Below are positions 1 to 9,733 of a DNA stretch of 64,000 bases, one piece after another (the stretch's first letter is position 1; each line of letters begins with the position of its first letter). The DNA comes from Luteimicrobium xylanilyticum (lineage in GTDB: Bacteria; Actinomycetota; Actinomycetes; Actinomycetales; Cellulomonadaceae). A program made the translations under genes and the position numbers. The notes under the pieces were generated by a model that made no database searches, was not told the origin of the DNA, and saw nothing but the letters and a program-made list of their open reading frames with translations. Where the stretch lies: positions 2,790,001 through 2,854,000 of the forward strand of contig NZ_CP045529.1 in assembly GCF_009429125.1 (NCBI RefSeq), given 5' to 3'.

Positions 1-57
1 TGGCCCGAGCCTCGCAGCCGGAACGGCCGCGTCCACGACCCGAAGGATCATCCCCTC

Positions 58-1062
58 GTGAAGAACCGCACCGTGCTCCGCGCCCGGAGCGTGACCGGCC
101 TCGCCGCCGTCGTCGCGCTCGCCGGGTCGCTCGCCCTGGCCGGCTGCTCGAGCGACGACGGCTCGTCGTCGAAGTCGTCCGGCACCTCCACCGCCGCGTC
201 CACGTCCGGCGCGACCGCCGCCGCGACCTCGAGCGCCGCCGACGTGGCCGCGCTCAAGAAGGTCACCGTCAAGGGCGACGTCGGCAAGAAGCCGACCGTC
301 ACGGTCCCCAAGAACTTCACCGTCACCGGGGCAGTCGCGCGCGTGGACAAGGCGGGCACCGGTCAGGAGATCAAGGAAGGCGAGATGCTGTCGATCGACA
401 GCATCGCCGTCCAGGGCTCGGACGGCACCGCGCTCGGCGACACCTACTCGAGCAGCCCGCAGTCCATGTACTTCAGCGAGTCGAGCATCGTCCCGCAGCT
501 CGCCGCGGCGCTCAAGGGCCAGAAGGTCGGCACGCGGATCGTCTACGCGGCCCCGTCGCAGGACTCCGAGGGCAAGACGGTCACGTACGTCTACAGCCTC
601 GACGTCGAGTCCGCGAAGACCATCCCGCTCCGCGCGGAGGGCACTGCCGTGACGCCGAAGGCGGGCCTGCCGACGGTCAAGCTCGACTCGAAGACCGGCG
701 AGCCGACGGTGACGATCCCCAAGGGCTACAAGAAGCCGTCGAAGCTCGTGAGCGAGACGCTCATCAAGGGCAAGGGCGCCAAGGTCAAGGCGACGGACAG
801 CGTGACGGTCCAGTACACCGGCCTCCTGCTCGACGGGACGAAGTTCGACTCGAGCTGGGACCGTGGCACCCCCGCGACGTTCAGCCTGAGCCAGGTCGTC
901 GAAGGCTGGGGCAAGGGCCTCGCCGGCAAGACGGTCGGCTCCCAGGTGCTGCTCGTGATCCCGCCGTCGCTCGGCTACGGCGACCAGGCGTCGGGAAGCA
1001 TTCCGAAGAACTCGACGCTCGTGTTCGTGGTCGACATCCTCGACGCAGAGTCGGCCTCCTGA
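58..1062 (+). CDS. FKBP-type peptidyl-prolyl isomerase lipoprotein, two FKBP-like halves
   Basis: Exported lipoprotein of 334 residues, probably a prolyl isomerase that helps fold secreted proteins outside the membrane. The N-terminus is a lipoprotein signal: basic MKNR, a hydrophobic run, then the lipobox LALAGC with the lipid-carrying Cys at residue 30. A Ser/Thr/Ala-rich linker follows to about 65. The C-terminal FKBP domain (about 235-331) shows the usual pocket residues in YTG, FDSS, VVEGW and LGYG. The middle part (about 65-190) resembles an FKBP fold in layout but lacks the Trp/Tyr set and may be inactive. The start is GTG with GAAGGA about 10 bases upstream. A strong hairpin follows the stop. 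Confidence 0.88.
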   Translation: MKNRTVLRARSVTGLAAVVALAGSLALAGCSSDDGSSSKSSGTSTAASTSGATAAATSSAADVAALKKVTVKGDVGKKPTVTVPKNFTVTGAVARVDKAGTGQEIKEGEMLSIDSIAVQGSDGTALGDTYSSSPQSMYFSESSIVPQLAAALKGQKVGTRIVYAAPSQDSEGKTVTYVYSLDVESAKTIPLRAEGTAVTPKAGLPTVKLDSKTGEPTVTIPKGYKKPSKLVSETLIKGKGAKVKATDSVTVQYTGLLLDGTKFDSSWDRGTPATFSLSQVVEGWGKGLAGKTVGSQVLLVIPPSLGYGDQASGSIPKNSTLVFVVDILDAESAS

Positions 1063-1079
1063 TCGCAGGCTGACCAACC

Positions 1080-1114
1080 GACGGCGCCGCTCCCCCCGTG
1101 GGGGCGGCGCCGTC
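1080..1114 (+). terminator. Terminator of the FKBP lipoprotein gene
   Basis: An 11-bp perfect stem GACGGCGCCGC / GCGGCGCCGTC with extra C:G pairing in the loop starts 17 bases after the FKBP stop codon. A pyrimidine-rich tail follows, but no long T-run, as is common in very GC-rich actinobacteria. Confidence 0.75.
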
Positions 1115-1181
1115 GTCTTCTCTGCACGCAGCGCGACGCGGGGGCGATCGGCGGTGGTCCGGAGCACGCCGCCGGTCCCGA

Positions 1182-1187
1182 TAGGGT
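1182..1187 (+). promoter_or_regulatory. -10 hexamer for a leaderless phosphoribosyltransferase mRNA
   Basis: TAGGGT lies 7 bases before the ATG at 1195. That spacing places the transcription start on the start codon. No Shine-Dalgarno sequence precedes the ATG. Confidence 0.5.
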
Positions 1188-1194
1188 CGACGGC

Positions 1195-1689
1195 ATGACG
1201 GTGTCCTACGAGCGAGAGGTCCTCACCTGGGACCTGTTCGGCCGCGCCTCGCGCGAGCTCGCCCTCCAGGTGGTCGACAGCGGGTGGCTGCCCGACGTCG
1301 TCGTCGCGGTCGCCCGCGGCGGTCTCGTCCCCGGCGGCTCGCTCGCCTACGCGCTCGGCTCGAAGGGCGTCGGCACGCTCAACGTCGAGTTCTACACGGA
1401 CATCGGTCGCACCCTCGACGACCCGCGCGTGCTCCCCCCGCTCATGGACGTCGACGACCTGGGCGGCAAGCGCGTGCTCGTCGTCGACGACGTGGCCGAC
1501 TCCGGGCGCACGCTCCGGCTCGTCCTCGACATGCTGACGGGGCACGGCGCGGACGTGCGGTCCGCGGTGCTCTACACGAAGCCGCGCTCGATCGTGAAGC
1601 CCGAGTACTCGTGGCGCGACACCGACCTGTGGATCACGTTCCCGTGGTCCGCGCTCCCCCCGGTGACGGAGGACCGCACGGTCTTCTGA
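1195..1689 (+). CDS. Phosphoribosyltransferase domain protein (XGPRT/HGPRT-like)
   Basis: A 164-residue type I phosphoribosyltransferase. The PRPP-binding loop reads VLVVDDVADSGRTL at about residues 94-107, with the two acidic residues and the SGRT segment typical of the family. An upstream segment VAVARGGLVPGG (about 38-48) forms the first PRPP/pyrophosphate loop. The protein is likely a cytoplasmic purine-salvage enzyme or relative that moves phosphoribose from PRPP onto a base. The exact base cannot be read from the sequence. Its mRNA appears leaderless (TAGGGT 7 bases before ATG). It converges on the methyltransferase gene with only 6 bases between stop codons. Confidence 0.85.
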   Translation: MTVSYEREVLTWDLFGRASRELALQVVDSGWLPDVVVAVARGGLVPGGSLAYALGSKGVGTLNVEFYTDIGRTLDDPRVLPPLMDVDDLGGKRVLVVDDVADSGRTLRLVLDMLTGHGADVRSAVLYTKPRSIVKPEYSWRDTDLWITFPWSALPPVTEDRTVF

Positions 1690-1695
1690 GCGACG

Positions 1696-2319
1696 TCAGG
1701 CGGGCGGAACGGCAACCGCTCGGGGCCGCGTCGCGAGCTCGAACGCCTGGGAGTGCCGCTCGGACGGGCGCGGTGCCCGCTCGAGGCGGGTGTCGACGAC
1801 GAAGCCAGCGGCCGTCAGGGCGTCACACACCGCGGACGGGTCGTGGAGGTAGGACCAGAGCTCGACGTCGTGCCCGTACGCGCGCCGGCTCTCCCGTCGC
1901 TGTCCGCCGCCCGCCTGGTGGCCGACCAGCAGCGCGCCGCCCGGGCGGAGCACCCTGCCGAGCTCCGCGAGCACTCCAACGAGCTCGCTCGGAGTCGTGT
2001 GGATGATCGAGTACCAGGCGAGAATCCCGTCGAGCTCCTCGTCCTCGTATGGCAGGGACCCGAGGTCGGCGACGACGAGTGGCACGTCGGGGTGGGCGAC
2101 GCGCGCCTGCGCGAGCATCCCCTCCGAGGCGTCGGCCCCCGCGATCCTCAGGGCCGGGTCGCGCGCGACCAGGTACGAGAACATCCGTCCGGTCCCGCAG
2201 CCGGCGTCCAGCACGCATGCCCCGGACCCGACCTCGTCGAGGAAGCGGTCGATCATCGCGAGGTCGATCGACGCCTCGAACGACGCGTCCGGGAGCACCC
2301 GCGCGTAGGCCTCCGCCAC
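1696..2319 (-). CDS. Class I SAM-dependent methyltransferase
   Basis: A 207-residue methyltransferase of the Methyltransf_11/25 type. Motif I VLDAGCGTG is at about residues 36-44, with the acidic residue GADAS after the second strand and a later LRPGG (post-motif III) segment. The substrate is unknown. The GTG start at 2319 is the only usual start codon available. However, the frame stays open upstream and encodes AAYDT just before VAEAYA, a pairing often seen at the N-terminus of this family. Translation may therefore begin earlier, at a non-standard codon, or the N-terminus may be shortened. The upstream extension runs into the nrdF terminator hairpin, so the short form is preferred. Confidence 0.78.
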   Translation of the reverse strand: MAEAYARVLPDASFEASIDLAMIDRFLDEVGSGACVLDAGCGTGRMFSYLVARDPALRIAGADASEGMLAQARVAHPDVPLVVADLGSLPYEDEELDGILAWYSIIHTTPSELVGVLAELGRVLRPGGALLVGHQAGGGQRRESRRAYGHDVELWSYLHDPSAVCDALTAAGFVVDTRLERAPRPSERHSQAFELATRPRAVAVPPA

Positions 2320-2378
2320 GGTGTCGTAGGCCGCTGCCGTGCCGGCGTGAGGCGTGTCGGGCAGCCGCGTCGGCCCGG

Positions 2379-2415
2379 CCGGAGGGGCGGGCTTCGCGGC
2401 GCGCCGCCCCTCCGG
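2379..2415 (-). terminator. Terminator of the nrdHIEF operon
   Basis: A perfect 12-bp stem CCGGAGGGGCGG / CCGCCCCTCCGG with a 13-base loop begins about 14 bases downstream of the nrdF stop codon. It separates nrdF from the methyltransferase gene read in the same direction. Confidence 0.75.
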
Positions 2416-2429
2416 GGAGTGCGAGGGTG

Positions 2430-3623
<1,194 letters not shown>

Positions 3624-3646
3624 TCAGCGAGCCTTGATTTAGTTGC

Positions 3647-5809
3647 TCAGAGCATGCAGCTGACGCAACCGTCCACCTCGGTTCCCTCGAGCGCCATCTG
3701 GCGGACCCGGATGTAGTAGAGCGTCTTGATGCCCTTCTTCCAGGCGTAGATCTGCGCCCGGTTGACGTCGCGCGTAGTCGCGGTGTCCTTGAAGAACAGC
3801 GTCAGCGACAGGCCCTGGTCGACGTGCTGCGTCGCCGCCGCGTAGGTGTCGATGATCTTCTCGTAGCCGATCTCGTACGCGTCCTCGTAGTACTCGAGGT
3901 TGTCGTTCGTGAGGTAGGGCGCCGGGTAGTACACGCGCCCGAGCTTGCCCTCCTTGCGGATCTCGATCTTCGAGGGCACCGGGTGGATCGACGACGTCGA
4001 GTTGTTGATGTACGAGATCGACCCGGTCGGGGGAACGGCCTGGAGGTTCTGGTTGTACAGACCGTGCTCCATGACGGAGGCCTTGAGCGCGCGCCAGTCG
4101 TCCTGGGTGGGGATGCGGACGCCCGCCTCGGCGAAGATCTCGGCGACGCGCGGCGTCGCCGGCTCCCAGACCTGGTCGGTGTACTTGTCGAAGTACGCGC
4201 CGCTCGCGTAGGTCGACTTCTCGAAGTTGTAGTACTTCTGGCCGCGCTCGATCGCGAGCTTGTTCGACGCCGCGATCGCGTGGAACGCGACCGTGTAGAA
4301 GTAGATGTTCGTGAAGTCGACGCCCTCCTCGGACCCGTAGTGGACGCGCTCCCGGGCGAGGTAGCCGTGGAGGTTCATCTGCCCGAGGCCGATCGCGTGC
4401 CCGAGGTCGTTGGCGCGACGCACCGACGGCACCGAGTCGATCGCGGTCTGGTCGGCGACGGCGGTGAGCGCGCGGATCGCGGTCTCGACGGTCTTCGCGA
4501 GGTCCGGCGAGTCCATCGTCTTCGCGATGTTCAGCGACCCGAGGTTGCACGAGATGTCGCGGCCGGTGTGCGCGTAGGACAGGTCGTCGTTGAACGTCGA
4601 CGGCGTCGAGACCTGGAGGATCTCCGAGCACAGGTTCGAGTGGGTGACCTTGCCCTCGTTGGGGTTGGCCTTGTTCACCGTGTCCTCGAACATGATGTAC
4701 GGGTACCCGGACTCGAACTGCAGCTCGGCGAGCGTCTGGAAGAACTGGCGCGCGTTGATCTTCGTCTTCTTGATGCGCGGGTCGTCGACCATCTCGCCGT
4801 ACTTCTCGGTGACCGAGATGTCGGCGAACGGCTTGCCGTAGATCCGCTCGACGTCGTACGGCGAGAAGAGGTACATGTCCTCGTTCTTCCGGGCGAGCTC
4901 GAACGTGATGTCGGGGATGACGACGCCGAGCGAGAGCGTCTTGATGCGGATCTTCTCGTCCGCGTTCTCCCGCTTGGTGTCGAGGAACCGCATGATGTCG
5001 GGGTGGTGCGCGTGCAGGTACACGGCACCCGCGCCCTGGCGCGCGCCGAGCTGGTTCGCGTAGGAGAAGGAGTCCTCGAGGAGCTTCATCACGGGGATGA
5101 CGCCCGACGACTGGTTCTCGATCTTCTTGATCGGCGCGCCGTGCTCGCGGACGTTGCTGAGCAGGAGCGCCACCCCGCCCCCGCGCTTGGAGAGCTGCAG
5201 CGCGGAGTTGATGCCGCGCGCGATGGACTCCATGTTGTCCTCGATGCGGAGCAGGAAGCAGGACACCGGCTCGCCGCGCTGCTTCTTGCCCGCGTTGAGG
5301 AACGTCGGGGTCGCGGGCTGGAACCGGCCCGAGATGACCTCCTCGACGATCTCGGTGGCGAGCTGCTCGTCGCCGGCGGCGAGGCTCAGCGCGACCATGC
5401 ACACGCGGTCCTCGAAGCGCTCGAGGTAGCGCTTCCCGTCGAAGGTCTTGAGCGTGTAGCTCGTGTAGTACTTGAACGCACCGAGGAACGTGTCGAAGCG
5501 GAACTTCTTCGAGTAGGCGAGCTCGAAGAGCTGCTTCACGAACTCGCGCGAGTACTTCTCGAGGACCTCGGACTCGTAGTAGTCGTTGTCGACGAGGTAG
5601 TCGAGCTTCTCGTCGAGGTCGTGGAAGAAGACCGTGTTCTGGTTGACGTGCTGCAGGAAGTACTGCCGCGCGGCCTGACGGTCACGGTCGAACTGGATCT
5701 TCCCGTCCGTGCCGTAGAGGTTCAGCATCGCGTTGAGCGCGTGGTAGTCGAGCTCCACGAGACCGGGGGCCGAGACCTCGCCCGGGGCGGTGGCGAGGCT
5801 GGTGCTCAC
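3647..5809 (-). CDS. nrdE: Ribonucleotide reductase class Ib, large (alpha) subunit
   Basis: Catalytic subunit that reduces ribonucleoside diphosphates to deoxy forms, working with NrdF, the flavodoxin-like NrdI and the redoxin NrdH. The 720-residue protein has the typical NrdE length and lacks an ATP-cone at the N-terminus, as expected for class Ib. It ends in DGCVSCML, the flexible tail whose Cys pair passes electrons from NrdH to the active site. The start is GTG at 5809. It overlaps the nrdI stop codon (GTGA), which argues for coupled translation and against the longer frame to 5920. Conserved segments include NLCSEI and the radical-transfer region near the C-terminus. Confidence 0.95.
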   Translation of the reverse strand: MSTSLATAPGEVSAPGLVELDYHALNAMLNLYGTDGKIQFDRDRQAARQYFLQHVNQNTVFFHDLDEKLDYLVDNDYYESEVLEKYSREFVKQLFELAYSKKFRFDTFLGAFKYYTSYTLKTFDGKRYLERFEDRVCMVALSLAAGDEQLATEIVEEVISGRFQPATPTFLNAGKKQRGEPVSCFLLRIEDNMESIARGINSALQLSKRGGGVALLLSNVREHGAPIKKIENQSSGVIPVMKLLEDSFSYANQLGARQGAGAVYLHAHHPDIMRFLDTKRENADEKIRIKTLSLGVVIPDITFELARKNEDMYLFSPYDVERIYGKPFADISVTEKYGEMVDDPRIKKTKINARQFFQTLAELQFESGYPYIMFEDTVNKANPNEGKVTHSNLCSEILQVSTPSTFNDDLSYAHTGRDISCNLGSLNIAKTMDSPDLAKTVETAIRALTAVADQTAIDSVPSVRRANDLGHAIGLGQMNLHGYLARERVHYGSEEGVDFTNIYFYTVAFHAIAASNKLAIERGQKYYNFEKSTYASGAYFDKYTDQVWEPATPRVAEIFAEAGVRIPTQDDWRALKASVMEHGLYNQNLQAVPPTGSISYINNSTSSIHPVPSKIEIRKEGKLGRVYYPAPYLTNDNLEYYEDAYEIGYEKIIDTYAAATQHVDQGLSLTLFFKDTATTRDVNRAQIYAWKKGIKTLYYIRVRQMALEGTEVDGCVSCML

Positions 5810-6237
5810 GCCGGGATCTGCTGCTGTCGTTGCCAAAATCGCCCCAATCCGTCGCGGACGCGTGTGACGTCCTCGGCTGTCCCAAGCAGTTCGAAGGCAT
5901 ACAGGTACGGGACCTGGCACTTCGCGGAGATGATGTCGCCGGCGATGCAGTACGCCTCGCCGAAGTTGGTGTTCCCGGCCGCGACGACGCCGCGGATGAG
6001 GGAACGGTTGTGCGGGTCGTTGAGGAACTTCACGACCTGCCGCGGCACCGCGCCGCCCTCGTTCCCCCCGCCGTACGTCGGGACGAGGAGCACGTAGGGC
6101 TCGTCCACCTGCAGGAAGCCCTCGGTCGGCCGCGTAGGAATCCGTCGGACGTCCATCCCCAGGTCGGCGAGCCGCAGCTTCTGGACGAAGCGGTGCGTGT
6201 TCTCCGAGACGCTGGAGAAGTAGACGAGGTCACCCAC
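5806..6237 (-). CDS. nrdI: Class Ib ribonucleotide reductase flavodoxin-like activator
   Basis: A 143-residue flavodoxin-like protein that supplies the oxidant for assembling the manganese-tyrosyl radical in NrdF. The N-terminal FMN-phosphate loop reads [16 protein letters not shown], and a Gly-rich YGGGNEGG segment follows at about 65-72. Both are typical of NrdI. It lies between nrdH and nrdE and overlaps nrdE by four bases. The GTG start at 6237 has a good AGGGAGGA ribosome-binding site. Confidence 0.95.
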   Translation of the reverse strand: MGDLVYFSSVSENTHRFVQKLRLADLGMDVRRIPTRPTEGFLQVDEPYVLLVPTYGGGNEGGAVPRQVVKFLNDPHNRSLIRGVVAAGNTNFGEAYCIAGDIISAKCQVPYLYAFELLGTAEDVTRVRDGLGRFWQRQQQIPA

Positions 6238-6300
6238 GGTGTCCTCCCTGCGACGGCGGTGGATCGGGTGGTGCGGTGCCGCTCGGGCGAGCGGTGCGCG

Positions 6301-6543
6301 TCAGGCGAGCGCGGCGACCTTCGCGGCGAGCGCGGTGATCTGGTCCGGGCGGAAGCCCGACCAGTGCGTGTCGTCCGCGACCACGACGGGCGCCTGGAGG
6401 TAGCCGAGCTCACGGACGAGGGCCAGCGCCTCGGGGTCCTCGGTGACGTCCACGACGTCGTACTCGAGGCCCTTCTTGTCGAGCGCGCGCTTGGTCGCCT
6501 CGCACTGGACGCACGCCGGCTTGCTGTAGACCGTGATGCTCAT
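6301..6543 (-). CDS. nrdH: Glutaredoxin-like NrdH redoxin
   Basis: An 80-residue thioredoxin-fold redoxin that passes electrons to NrdE. The active-site motif CVQC is at residues 11-14, and the C-terminal half has the NrdH signature WSGFRPDQ. It is the first gene of nrdHIEF. The ATG at 6543 is preceded by GAAGGGGA. The mRNA leader upstream is long, about 170 bases back to a TATAGT -10-like hexamer that overlaps one of two NrdR-box-like sites. Confidence 0.95.
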   Translation of the reverse strand: MSITVYSKPACVQCEATKRALDKKGLEYDVVDVTEDPEALALVRELGYLQAPVVVADDTHWSGFRPDQITALAAKVAALA

Positions 6544-6722
6544 CGCTGTCCCCTTCGTGTCTTCGTGGTGCCCGACTGTGGTGGCGAGGTCGGCCGACCG
6601 TTCGCGGTGGGTCGCTTCCCGGCCCCTCGTGGGGTGGCCGGGAGGCCCTCTGACCTCGAACGACGTCGGTGGAACTACGTCGGTGTCATTCGTTCGGGAG
6701 TGTGATGCTCCCTCGGTGCAGA

Positions 6723-6738
6723 ACACTATACCTAGGGG
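6723..6738 (-). promoter_or_regulatory. NrdR-box-like site, proximal, overlapping a -10 hexamer
   Basis: Read on the minus strand as CCCCTAGGTATAGTGT, this matches 12 of 16 positions of the NrdR consensus ACACWATATATWGTGT as I remember it. It contains TATAGT (6725-6730), a good -10 hexamer for nrdH, so a bound repressor would block RNA polymerase. Its partner site lies exactly 31 bp away. Confidence 0.6.
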
Positions 6739-6753
6739 TCGACGGCCGCGCGG

Positions 6754-6769
6754 GCACTAGATGCTGTGG
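6754..6769 (-). promoter_or_regulatory. NrdR-box-like site, distal
   Basis: Read on the minus strand as CCACAGCATCTAGTGC, this keeps the CAC...TAGTG core of actinobacterial NrdR boxes. The start-to-start distance to the proximal site is 31 bp, about three helical turns. This matches the spacing reported for cooperative NrdR box pairs. Confidence 0.6.
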
Positions 6770-7084
6770 TCGAACTTCACCCATCGACATCGCTCACCAC
6801 CTTCCGACACGGGCTCTGAAGACCCCGTCAGGCTCTTCTCCCAGGATCCCAGGAGCCACTGACACACCACGTTGTCCACCGCCCGATCGGCGTCTCTCCG
6901 CGCCGCGGACGGCACCGTCCACAGGGTGTGCAGGAAGTTGTTCCACACGCTGTGGAGCGCCGAGCTCCGGTCGATCTGCCCGGTTCGGAGGAACGCGACA
7001 AGGCTGCCGAAGATCCGGACATAGCGGACCTTCGACAGCCTTGGAGGCGTCTCAAATTCTTCTCGCCGACCGGCGTGTCGCGCG
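6770..7084. other. Non-coding stretch upstream of nrdH with DnaA-box-like motifs
   Basis: No convincing gene lies here; the only minus-strand frame (stop inside the distal NrdR site) encodes 63 residues starting at GTG 6948, and its codon use fades toward the end. Several CCACA-type motifs are scattered across it. TTGTCCACC (6872-6880) is one base off the TTGTCCACA DnaA box, CCGTCCACA is at 6915-6923, and TGTTCCACA is at 6939-6947. The stretch separates nagA from the nrd operon and probably holds upstream control sites for nrdH. Confidence 0.4.
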
Positions 7085-7103
7085 CGTCGGCGTGTCGCCG
7101 ACG
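7085..7103 (-). terminator. Hairpin after nagA
   Basis: A perfect 8-bp stem CGTCGGCG / CGCCGACG with a 3-base loop lies about 30 bases downstream of the nagA stop codon. The flanks repeat GGCGTGTCG. It probably ends nagA transcription before the nrd control region. Confidence 0.55.
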
Positions 7104-7132
7104 TGTGTCCTGCGCAGCGCGGCAGGCACGCG

Positions 7133-8440
7133 TCAGGCGACGGTCTCCCCCGCCCGCACCACGGAGCGCACGGCCAGATCGGGGCCGGTCACGACGAGGT
7201 CGGCACGTCGGCCCGCCTCGAGGGCGCCCACATCGGACCGCCCGAGGACGCCCGCGGGAGTCAGCGAGGCCGCGCGGACGGCGTCCGGCAGGGGGATGCC
7301 CGCCGCCACGGTGTGCCGCACGACGTCGATCAGGTGCGCCGTGCCGCCCGCGATCGAGCCGCCCTCGGCGGAGCCGTCCGCGAGGCGTGCCACGCCCCCC
7401 GCGACGACGACGGCCATGGGGCCGAGCTGGTACGAGCCGTCGGGCATCCCCGCCGCCGCCATGGCATCGGTCACGAGGGCGATCGCGTCCGCCCCGACGA
7501 GCTCGAACACCGTCGCGACGGTCCCGGGATCGAGATGGGTGCCGTCGCCGACGAGCTCGACGACGACCTTGCCTCGCTTCGCCGCCTCCAGGCAGGCGGC
7601 GATCGGACCCGGATCGCGGTGATGGAGCGGACGCATCCCGTTGAAGAGGTGCGTGGCCGTCAGGCGGCTTGAGCGCGCGGTCGCGCCCGCGCCGTCGAGC
7701 GCGGCCGACCCGACGGCGATCGCACCCTCCGTGACGCTCCAGTGCGCGTCGGTGTGGCCCAGCGAAGGGATCGCGCCGACCTCGACGAGAGTCTCGATCA
7801 CTCCACCCGGCTCCTGGACGCCCGCGATCTCGGGAGCGACCGTCATCGTGACGAGATGGCCGCGCGATGCGTCCGCGATCGCGCGCACCAGCTTCGGGTC
7901 GCCCGCGAGCATGTCCGCGGGGTTCTGGGCGCCGCAGCGGTCGCGCGACAGGAACGGGCCCTCGAGGTGGATGCCGGCGATCTCCCCCGCGTCCGCGAGG
8001 TCGGCGAGCATCGCGGTGCGCGCCAGGAGGACGTCGCGCGGGGCCGTGACGAGAGAGGCGACGAGGCTCGTCGTCCCGTGCGCGAGGTGCTCTCGGACGG
8101 CCACGCGGGCGGTGTCGGCGTCGCCCGCGTCGGGGAAGCTCGCGCCGCCACCGCCGTGGTCGTGCAGGTCGACCAGTCCCGGCAGGATCGTCGTGCCCGG
8201 CTGGGGCTCGCCGGCGGCCGCGACGGCCTCGCCGTGGCCCGCCGCGGCGGCTTCGGCGACGCGCCCCACCCAGACGATGGTCGTGCCGTCGACGACGACT
8301 GCGCCGTCGTCGAGGACGTCGTGCGGCAGGACGACCCGACCGCGGTACGCGCGCCTCCCCGCGACCGATGTGGAGGAGGAGGTGGTGGGAACGGAAACGG
8401 ACGAGGCGGCATCGGACGTCATGGTCCGATTCTCGCGCAT
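7133..8440 (-). CDS. nagA: N-acetylglucosamine-6-phosphate deacetylase
   Basis: Cytoplasmic amidohydrolase that removes acetate from GlcNAc-6-phosphate, feeding amino-sugar recycling. The order of motifs fits NagA: a metal-binding LVDLHDHGGGG segment, the HLEGPFLS ligand loop, the GHTDA and HLFNGM histidine segments, and the catalytic Asp in LVTDAMAAAG. The length of 435 residues is slightly above the family norm because of a Ser/Thr-rich N-terminal tail. The start at ATG 8440 has GAGGA 10 bases upstream; ATG 8422 is an alternative. No other nag gene lies nearby. Confidence 0.92.
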   Translation of the reverse strand: MRENRTMTSDAASSVSVPTTSSSTSVAGRRAYRGRVVLPHDVLDDGAVVVDGTTIVWVGRVAEAAAAGHGEAVAAAGEPQPGTTILPGLVDLHDHGGGGASFPDAGDADTARVAVREHLAHGTTSLVASLVTAPRDVLLARTAMLADLADAGEIAGIHLEGPFLSRDRCGAQNPADMLAGDPKLVRAIADASRGHLVTMTVAPEIAGVQEPGGVIETLVEVGAIPSLGHTDAHWSVTEGAIAVGSAALDGAGATARSSRLTATHLFNGMRPLHHRDPGPIAACLEAAKRGKVVVELVGDGTHLDPGTVATVFELVGADAIALVTDAMAAAGMPDGSYQLGPMAVVVAGGVARLADGSAEGGSIAGGTAHLIDVVRHTVAAGIPLPDAVRAASLTPAGVLGRSDVGALEAGRRADLVVTGPDLAVRSVVRAGETVA

Positions 8441-8498
8441 TCGGCAGGGGTCCTCACAACGGAGCCCGCAAGCCCACCCCCGGTGCCGACCACAGCGC

Positions 8499-8530
8499 GT
8501 CACCGTCGGCGGACGTCACCGTCGGCGGAC
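8499..8530. repeat. Tandem duplication of a 16-bp unit
   Basis: GTCACCGTCGGCGGAC occurs twice head to tail at 8499-8514 and 8515-8530. It lies between the nucS stop and the nagA start. It looks like a small recent duplication, with no clear function. Confidence 0.85.
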
Positions 8531-8534
8531 GGGG

Positions 8535-9230
8535 TCAGAAGAGGCGCGACTCCACGTCGTCGACGCCGCGCATCGCGTCGTAGTCCAGCACGAGGCACCG
8601 GATGCCGCGGTCCGTCGCGAGGACGCGCGCCTGCGGCTTGATCTCCTGCGCGGCGAACACGCCCCGCACCGGCGCCAGCAGCGGGTCGCGGTTGAGCAGC
8701 TCGAGGTACCGCGTGAGCTGCTCGACGCCGTCGATGTCGCCCCGCCGCTTGAGCTCGACGGCCACCGAACCCCCCTGCGCATCGCGCGCGAGGATGTCGA
8801 CGGGCCCGATCGCCGTGGGGTACTCGCGGCGCACCAGGGTGTACCCCGAACCCAGCAGCTCGATCTGCGCGGCCAGCAGCTCCTGCAGGTGCGCCTCGAC
8901 GCCGTCCTTGATCAGCCCGGGGTCCACGCCCAGCTCGTGCGCGGAGTCGTGGTGGACCGCGTGGAGCTCGATCTCCAGGCGGTCGTCCGACTTGTGGTGC
9001 TGGACCGTCCACACCTGAGTGACGCCCTGATCGGCCTGCTCCTCGGACGGCTCGTGCACCAGCAGGGTGCACGGCGGGCTCATCCAGTTGAGCGGCTTGT
9101 ACGAGCCGCCGTCCGAGTGGAGCAGCACGCTGCCGTCCGCCTTGACCACGAGCAGGCGGGTCGCGAACGGGAGCTGGGCGGCCAGCCGGCCGCTGTAGCG
9201 TGCCGAGCAGTCGGCGACGACGAGACGCAC
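8535..9230 (-). CDS. nucS: Mismatch-specific endonuclease NucS (EndoMS)
   Basis: Actinobacterial and archaeal endonuclease that cuts both strands at mismatches and replaces MutS/MutL in these bacteria. The 231-residue length matches. The C-terminal nuclease half shows the RecB-like active site: PVDILARD, then [13 protein letters not shown] (the E-x-K element), then QLTRYLEL. The protein ends in VESRLF; NucS proteins usually end in a sliding-clamp-binding tail. The GTG start at 9230 has AAGGA 7 bases upstream and gives the expected N-terminus [15 protein letters not shown]. It lies downstream of the ATP synthase genes, as in mycobacteria. Confidence 0.93.
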   Translation of the reverse strand: MRLVVADCSARYSGRLAAQLPFATRLLVVKADGSVLLHSDGGSYKPLNWMSPPCTLLVHEPSEEQADQGVTQVWTVQHHKSDDRLEIELHAVHHDSAHELGVDPGLIKDGVEAHLQELLAAQIELLGSGYTLVRREYPTAIGPVDILARDAQGGSVAVELKRRGDIDGVEQLTRYLELLNRDPLLAPVRGVFAAQEIKPQARVLATDRGIRCLVLDYDAMRGVDDVESRLF

Positions 9231-9301
9231 GGAGAGATCCTTCCCGAAGGACGGTGGGGGTTCGACGGCCCTGGCGCACGGAGGACCCGCAGCCGTCGAG
9301 C

Positions 9302-9721
9302 CTAGACGACCATGCCGTGCACGGACGGCGGCGCCGCCTCGAGCCACGCCGCGAGACCCGCGTACGCGCCCGGGGCCATGGTCAGCTCGAACGCGACGCC
9401 CTCGTGCTCGCACCGGACGACGACCACGTCGCCCCGAGGACCGCCCGTGACGAGCGCGCGCGAGACCACCCGCAGCCGGTCGCGACGCCACGACCGCTTC
9501 GGTCGTGGGAACAGCGACCAGCACCGCCACCAGTCGACGCGCTGCGCACGGAACTGGGCGAACCCGAGCGACACGTGACTGCCGCGACGCGTCGTCGTGC
9601 GGAAGCCGCACTCGAACGTGCCCGTGCGGGCCGCGAGGGTGCGCAGACGAGACGCCCCCAGTCCGATCACTGCGAACGCTGCGACGAGCAGCACGAGCAG
9701 GATCCAGACCAGGGGCGTCAC
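9302..9721 (-). CDS. DUF2550 family membrane protein
   Basis: A 139-residue protein with one N-terminal membrane segment (about residues 4-22, [19 protein letters not shown]) and a basic soluble domain rich in Trp and Arg ([17 protein letters not shown]). The sequence and position fit DUF2550, which follows atpC in many actinobacteria. Its role is not known. It starts at GTG 9721 with GAGGA in the spacer, 12 bases after atpC, so it is probably co-transcribed with the ATP synthase operon. Confidence 0.8.
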   Translation of the reverse strand: MTPLVWILLVLLVAAFAVIGLGASRLRTLAARTGTFECGFRTTTRRGSHVSLGFAQFRAQRVDWWRCWSLFPRPKRSWRRDRLRVVSRALVTGGPRGDVVVVRCEHEGVAFELTMAPGAYAGLAAWLEAAPPSVHGMVV

Positions 9722-9733
9722 GTCAGGCGGTCC

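Noticed and set aside
3824-6097. 757-residue plus-strand frame opposite nrdE and nrdI
   Set aside because: It mirrors the codon pattern of nrdE in a GC-rich genome, has Val/Asp/Arg/Leu-biased composition and no family motif.
6757-6948. 63-residue minus-strand frame upstream of nrdH
   Set aside because: No ribosome site, third-position GC falls along the frame, and its stop lies in an NrdR-like site. Kept only as a possible frame.
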